Assembly: GCA_902795675.1 (NCBI GenBank)
Contig: CADBLZ010000083.1
Coordinates: 1 to 8,009, forward strand
Length of the DNA stretch: 8,009 nt
DNA from: an uncultured Erysipelotrichaceae bacterium
GTDB lineage: Bacteria > Bacillota_I > Bacilli_A > RF39 > UBA660
Reading direction: 5' to 3'
The translations under genes were made by a program, and so were the position numbers. Shown in pieces: positions 5,632-8,009 of the stretch (the stretch's first letter is position 1; each line of letters starts with the position of its first letter). The notes under the pieces were generated by a model. That model was not told the DNA's origin. It saw only the letters and a list, made by a program, of their open reading frames with translations, and searched no databases.

Positions 5632-7057
5632 AATTATTAACTGTCTTTTCACAGTTTGTTTTTCTTAAATTATAAAATCTATTATGCAATTCTTTTACCT
5701 TGTAACTAATATTTTGAATCTCTTCTTCATTCTTACCATCTTTAGTTAATACTACTAAGATATAAGGATGTTCATCATAGATAATACCTATATTATGATA
5801 GAACATACCAAATTCTCCATACTTCGTAGCTGCATCTATACCTGGTAATTTTAAATCATTTTGATCAGAAATAACCATAAAGTTATTTAATTCTCTACTA
5901 TATACATCATTAATACTAAAGAAATTACTTAGTTCTTTTAAATAAGCAAACATATCATTAACAGTTACTTCACCAAATAAATCAACATTTAATGGATTCT
6001 TAGCCCCTAAAGAAAGTGCATAATTAACAAGAGATGTTCTTCCAATATATTGAACTAACATATAATAAGCTAAATTATCACTGTGAACTAGAGATAATTC
6101 AACTAAATCTCTTACCTTAATGTTATCTCCATGTTTATAATTGAAATAAGCTGATTTATCTTGTTCTTCATCATATTTACTTAGATATTTAACAGTATCA
6201 TTTAAATCAACAGATCCACTTCTGGCTTTACTATATAAATAAAGAGCTGATAGCACTTTTATAGTACTAGCAGCATAATAAGTTTCATCTTCATTAATCT
6301 TAAATTCATAACCAGTAGTAAGATCATAATAATAAATACTGGCATTTAATCTAGAAAAAAATACTTTTAATTCATCTTCTTTAATTCTTAATCGACTTAT
6401 ATCACTATCAGTTACTGGTTTTTCAATACATTCATAATAATAATCATGTATCTTTTTATCTTCAGTAGATATTAATTCTTTACTAACAGTTTCTAACTCC
6501 GTTTTCTTTTTATAATTAACCACAGAAGAAATTATTAAATAGATTAAGACTAAAGAAACAATAATACCAACAATTAACAACCATTTATAAACATTATGTC
6601 TATTAACTCTTGCTTTGGCCTCTTCCTCTTCTTCAGGAAGTTCAATCTTAACTTTATTCTTACCTTTTGGTTTAACTTTTCTCTTCATAGAGTTAGGTAA
6701 ATCAAATTTTAAATCAAATTGCGTCATTTCAAGATTATCTTGAGATTCAATTATTTCGTTAATAAGTACTTCTTTATTAACTTCTTTTTCAATAAGACTT
6801 CCTTTTTTAGGCTTTAACTTAGGTATTTCTATTTCATTCTTAGTTTGTTTTTTCTTGTTAATAAGACTAGCCTTATTAACTTTATTCTTATCAGTAATAA
6901 TACCTTTTACTATCTTACTATCAACATTAGCTTTATCAGAAAGCTTTACTTTAGAAGAACTCTTAGTAGTCTTCTTAGCTTTCTTAGTCATTATAAGATC
7001 TAATAATTCATCATTAGATACAGTACTAACTTGTTTTTTTACACTTCTCTTTGGCAT
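5630..7057 (-). CDS. Membrane-anchored serine hydrolase, class A beta-lactamase/PBP-like fold
   Basis: Likely an extracytoplasmic serine hydrolase (beta-lactamase-like family PF13354); substrate unknown, peptidoglycan peptides plausible. The 475-residue product has a Lys/Ser-rich, probably disordered cytoplasmic region (1-156) with a Glu run at 142-146, one membrane helix (about 159-181), a linker, and the hydrolase domain from about 235. Catalytic motifs: STIK (264-267, nucleophile Ser264 and Lys267) and SDN (326-328). The third motif is KYG (412-414) where KTG or KSG is usual. Between SDN and VTVNDM (364-369, resembling the TTPxDM of class A enzymes) the omega loop looks shortened, with no clear Glu166 equivalent, so true beta-lactamase activity is doubtful. 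The ATG at 7057 follows GGTGA (7063-7067); GTG codons at 7064-7069 overlap that site and are rejected. Transcribed alone, with its promoter just after the tuf terminator. Confidence 0.8.
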   Translation of the reverse strand: MPKRSVKKQVSTVSNDELLDLIMTKKAKKTTKSSSKVKLSDKANVDSKIVKGIITDKNKVNKASLINKKKQTKNEIEIPKLKPKKGSLIEKEVNKEVLINEIIESQDNLEMTQFDLKFDLPNSMKRKVKPKGKNKVKIELPEEEEEAKARVNRHNVYKWLLIVGIIVSLVLIYLIISSVVNYKKKTELETVSKELISTEDKKIHDYYYECIEKPVTDSDISRLRIKEDELKVFFSRLNASIYYYDLTTGYEFKINEDETYYAASTIKVLSALYLYSKARSGSVDLNDTVKYLSKYDEEQDKSAYFNYKHGDNIKVRDLVELSLVHSDNLAYYMLVQYIGRTSLVNYALSLGAKNPLNVDLFGEVTVNDMFAYLKELSNFFSINDVYSRELNNFMVISDQNDLKLPGIDAATKYGEFGMFYHNIGIIYDEHPYILVVLTKDGKNEEEIQNISYKVKELHNRFYNLRKTNCEKTVNN

Positions 7058-7062
7058 AAGCT

Positions 7063-7067
7063 TCACC
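7063..7067 (-). promoter_or_regulatory. Ribosome binding site of the serine hydrolase gene
   Basis: GGTGA on the minus strand, five bases before the ATG at 7057. Two in-frame GTG codons (7064-7066 and 7067-7069) overlap it or precede it with no other binding site upstream, which fixes the ATG as start. Confidence 0.6.
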
Positions 7068-7076
7068 ACGGTGTTT

Positions 7077-7105
7077 ATTATAACAAATTATACACAATAA
7101 AAAAA
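7077..7105 (-). promoter_or_regulatory. Extended -10 promoter of the serine hydrolase gene
   Basis: The minus strand carries TGTTATAAT (7077-7085), a consensus extended -10. The -35 position 17 bases upstream (7100-7105) is a T run from the tuf terminator. A second TATAAT at 7087-7092 lies ten bases further upstream without a matching -35. Predicted start is near 7070, leaving a very short leader of about 13 bases that still contains the ribosome binding site. Confidence 0.55.
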
Positions 7106-7127
7106 GTAGGGACTAACCTACTTTTTT
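7099..7127 (-). terminator. Intrinsic terminator of tuf
   Basis: GTAGG/CCTAC (7106-7110 with 7117-7121) around a 6-base loop, extended by six A-T pairs to an 11-bp stem, with T-tracts on both strands (7099-7105 read on the minus strand, 7122-7127 on the plus). It lies 18 bases after the tuf stop. The symmetry would let it work in both directions, though only tuf needs it here. Confidence 0.85.
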
Positions 7128-7145
7128 ATTATTACTTATTTAATA

Positions 7146-8009
7146 TTAAGCATCAATTTTAGAAACTACACCAGCACCAACAGTACGTCCACCTTCACGG
7201 ATAGAGAACTTAGTACCGTTTTCAAGAGCAACTGGAGCAATTAATTCAACTGTCATATTAACATTATCACCAGGCATAACCATTTCAGTACCTTCTGGTA
7301 ATTCAATAGTACCAGTTACGTCAGTAGTTCTGAAATAGAATTGTGGTCTATATTTTGTAAAGAATGGAGTATGACGTCCACCTTCTTCTTTGCTTAGTAC
7401 ATAAACAGAAGCTTCGAATTTAGTATGAGGTGTAACAGATCCTGGTTTAGCAAGAACTTGTCCACGTTCAACGTCTTCTCTAGAAACACCACGTAGTAAT
7501 ACACCAGCGTTGTCTCCAGCTTCAGCAAAGTCTAAAGACTTACGGAACATTTCGATACCTGTAGCAACAGTTTTTTGAGTTGGTTTTAAACCAACGATTT
7601 CAACTTCGTCATTAAGTTTTAATTGACCACGTTCTACACGGCCAGTAACAACTGTACCACGTCCAGAAATAGTAAATACGTCTTCAATTGACATTAAGAA
7701 TGGTTTGTCGTTATCACGAGTAGGAACTGGGATATAAGAATCTACAGCAGCCATTAAGTCTTTAATAGATTGAACAGCAGCTTCGTCTCCTTCAAGTGCT
7801 TTAAGAGCAGAACCCTTAATGATTGGACAATCACCATCGAAGTCATATTCTCTTAATAAGTCTCTGATTTCTTCTTCTACTAAGTCTAATAGTTCAGGAT
7901 CATCAACTTGATCGCATTTATTCATATAAACTACGATTTTAGGAACACCAACTTGACGAGCAAGTAAGATATGTTCTCTAGTTTGGGCCATAGGTCCATC
8001 TGTAGCAGC
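7146..8009 (-). CDS. tuf: Elongation factor Tu, N-terminus cut by window edge
   Basis: GTPase that delivers aminoacyl-tRNA to the ribosomal A site. The window holds the last 287 codons of about 394; about 107 N-terminal residues, including the P-loop and switch I, lie beyond the right edge. The frame enters at AATDGPMAQTREH and continues with the G4 motif NKCD (30-33 of the visible part) and GSALKAL (G5, 66-72). Domain II follows (DKPFLMSIEDVF, SGRGTVVTGRVERG), then domain III (SKEEGGRHTPFF, RPQFYFRTTDVTGT, LPEGTEMVMPGDN), ending in the usual REGGRTVGAGVVSKIDA. The Met at 7991 is internal, not a start. Its codon use appears less extremely AT-rich than the neighbouring genes, as expected for a very highly expressed gene. 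A strong terminator follows. Confidence 0.98.
   Translation of the reverse strand, partial: AATDGPMAQTREHILLARQVGVPKIVVYMNKCDQVDDPELLDLVEEEIRDLLREYDFDGDCPIIKGSALKALEGDEAAVQSIKDLMAAVDSYIPVPTRDNDKPFLMSIEDVFTISGRGTVVTGRVERGQLKLNDEVEIVGLKPTQKTVATGIEMFRKSLDFAEAGDNAGVLLRGVSREDVERGQVLAKPGSVTPHTKFEASVYVLSKEEGGRHTPFFTKYRPQFYFRTTDVTGTIELPEGTEMVMPGDNVNMTVELIAPVALENGTKFSIREGGRTVGAGVVSKIDA

Noticed and set aside
5630..7057. Acquired antibiotic-resistance beta-lactamase
   Set aside because: The KYG motif, no clear omega-loop Glu, a membrane anchor with a long cytoplasmic tail, base composition like the neighbours and no mobile element nearby all point to a native envelope protein.
6855..7100. Plus-strand open frame of 81 codons opposite the serine hydrolase N-terminus
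   Set aside because: Its hydrophobic Leu/Phe-rich translation is what the Lys-rich sense strand yields when read backwards. It also runs into the promoter and terminator of the sense genes.
1..8009. Novel defence, CRISPR, phage or other mobile system
   Set aside because: All eight genes are housekeeping or envelope genes. I saw no direct-repeat array, transposase, integrase, toxin-antitoxin pair or tRNA-end attachment site on either strand.

Overview
This is an AT-rich (by eye roughly 30% GC) chromosomal window from a low-GC Gram-positive bacterium. A FemAB-type peptidoglycan bridge enzyme, SecG, a CdaA-type diadenylate cyclase and a membrane-anchored penicillin-binding-like protein point to Bacillota with a cell wall. 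The short intergenic gaps and protein style suggest an uncultured Bacilli lineage near the Erysipelotrichia/RF39/Mollicutes branch, but that placement is inference. Trp is encoded by TGG where I checked. The complete genes end in TAA or TAG and I saw no TGA stop, so nothing indicates code 4.

Layout. All genes are on the minus strand except one. From right to left: the C-terminal three quarters of tuf (EF-Tu, cut by the window edge); a membrane-anchored serine hydrolase of the class A beta-lactamase/PBP-like fold with a long Lys-rich cytoplasmic tail; on the plus strand a FemAB/MurM-like aminoacyltransferase, convergent with the hydrolase and divergent from the next gene; a six-helix DUF308/HdeD-like membrane protein; secG; rnr (RNase R); smpB; and cdaA, cut at the left edge. 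There is no gene-free stretch longer than about 110 bases, and I see no RNA gene, mobile element or CRISPR.

Function. secG-rnr-smpB is the familiar Bacillota order joining protein export to trans-translation: SmpB with tmRNA rescues stalled ribosomes and RNase R degrades the faulty mRNA. smpB overlaps the end of rnr and its ribosome binding site lies in rnr coding sequence. cdaA follows smpB with its own probable extended -10 promoter. The FemAB-like and serine-hydrolase genes both suggest cell-wall metabolism, but they face each other and share one terminator rather than an operon.

I found no new multi-gene system. The distinctive features are in compact regulation: a palindromic TTGCAA that fits as the -35 box of two divergent promoters, terminators built into stop codons or final codons, and terminator T-tracts placed where the next gene's -35 box should be. 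Protein-level oddities are DGG instead of DGA in CdaA, and KYG instead of KTG with an apparently shortened omega loop in the serine hydrolase.
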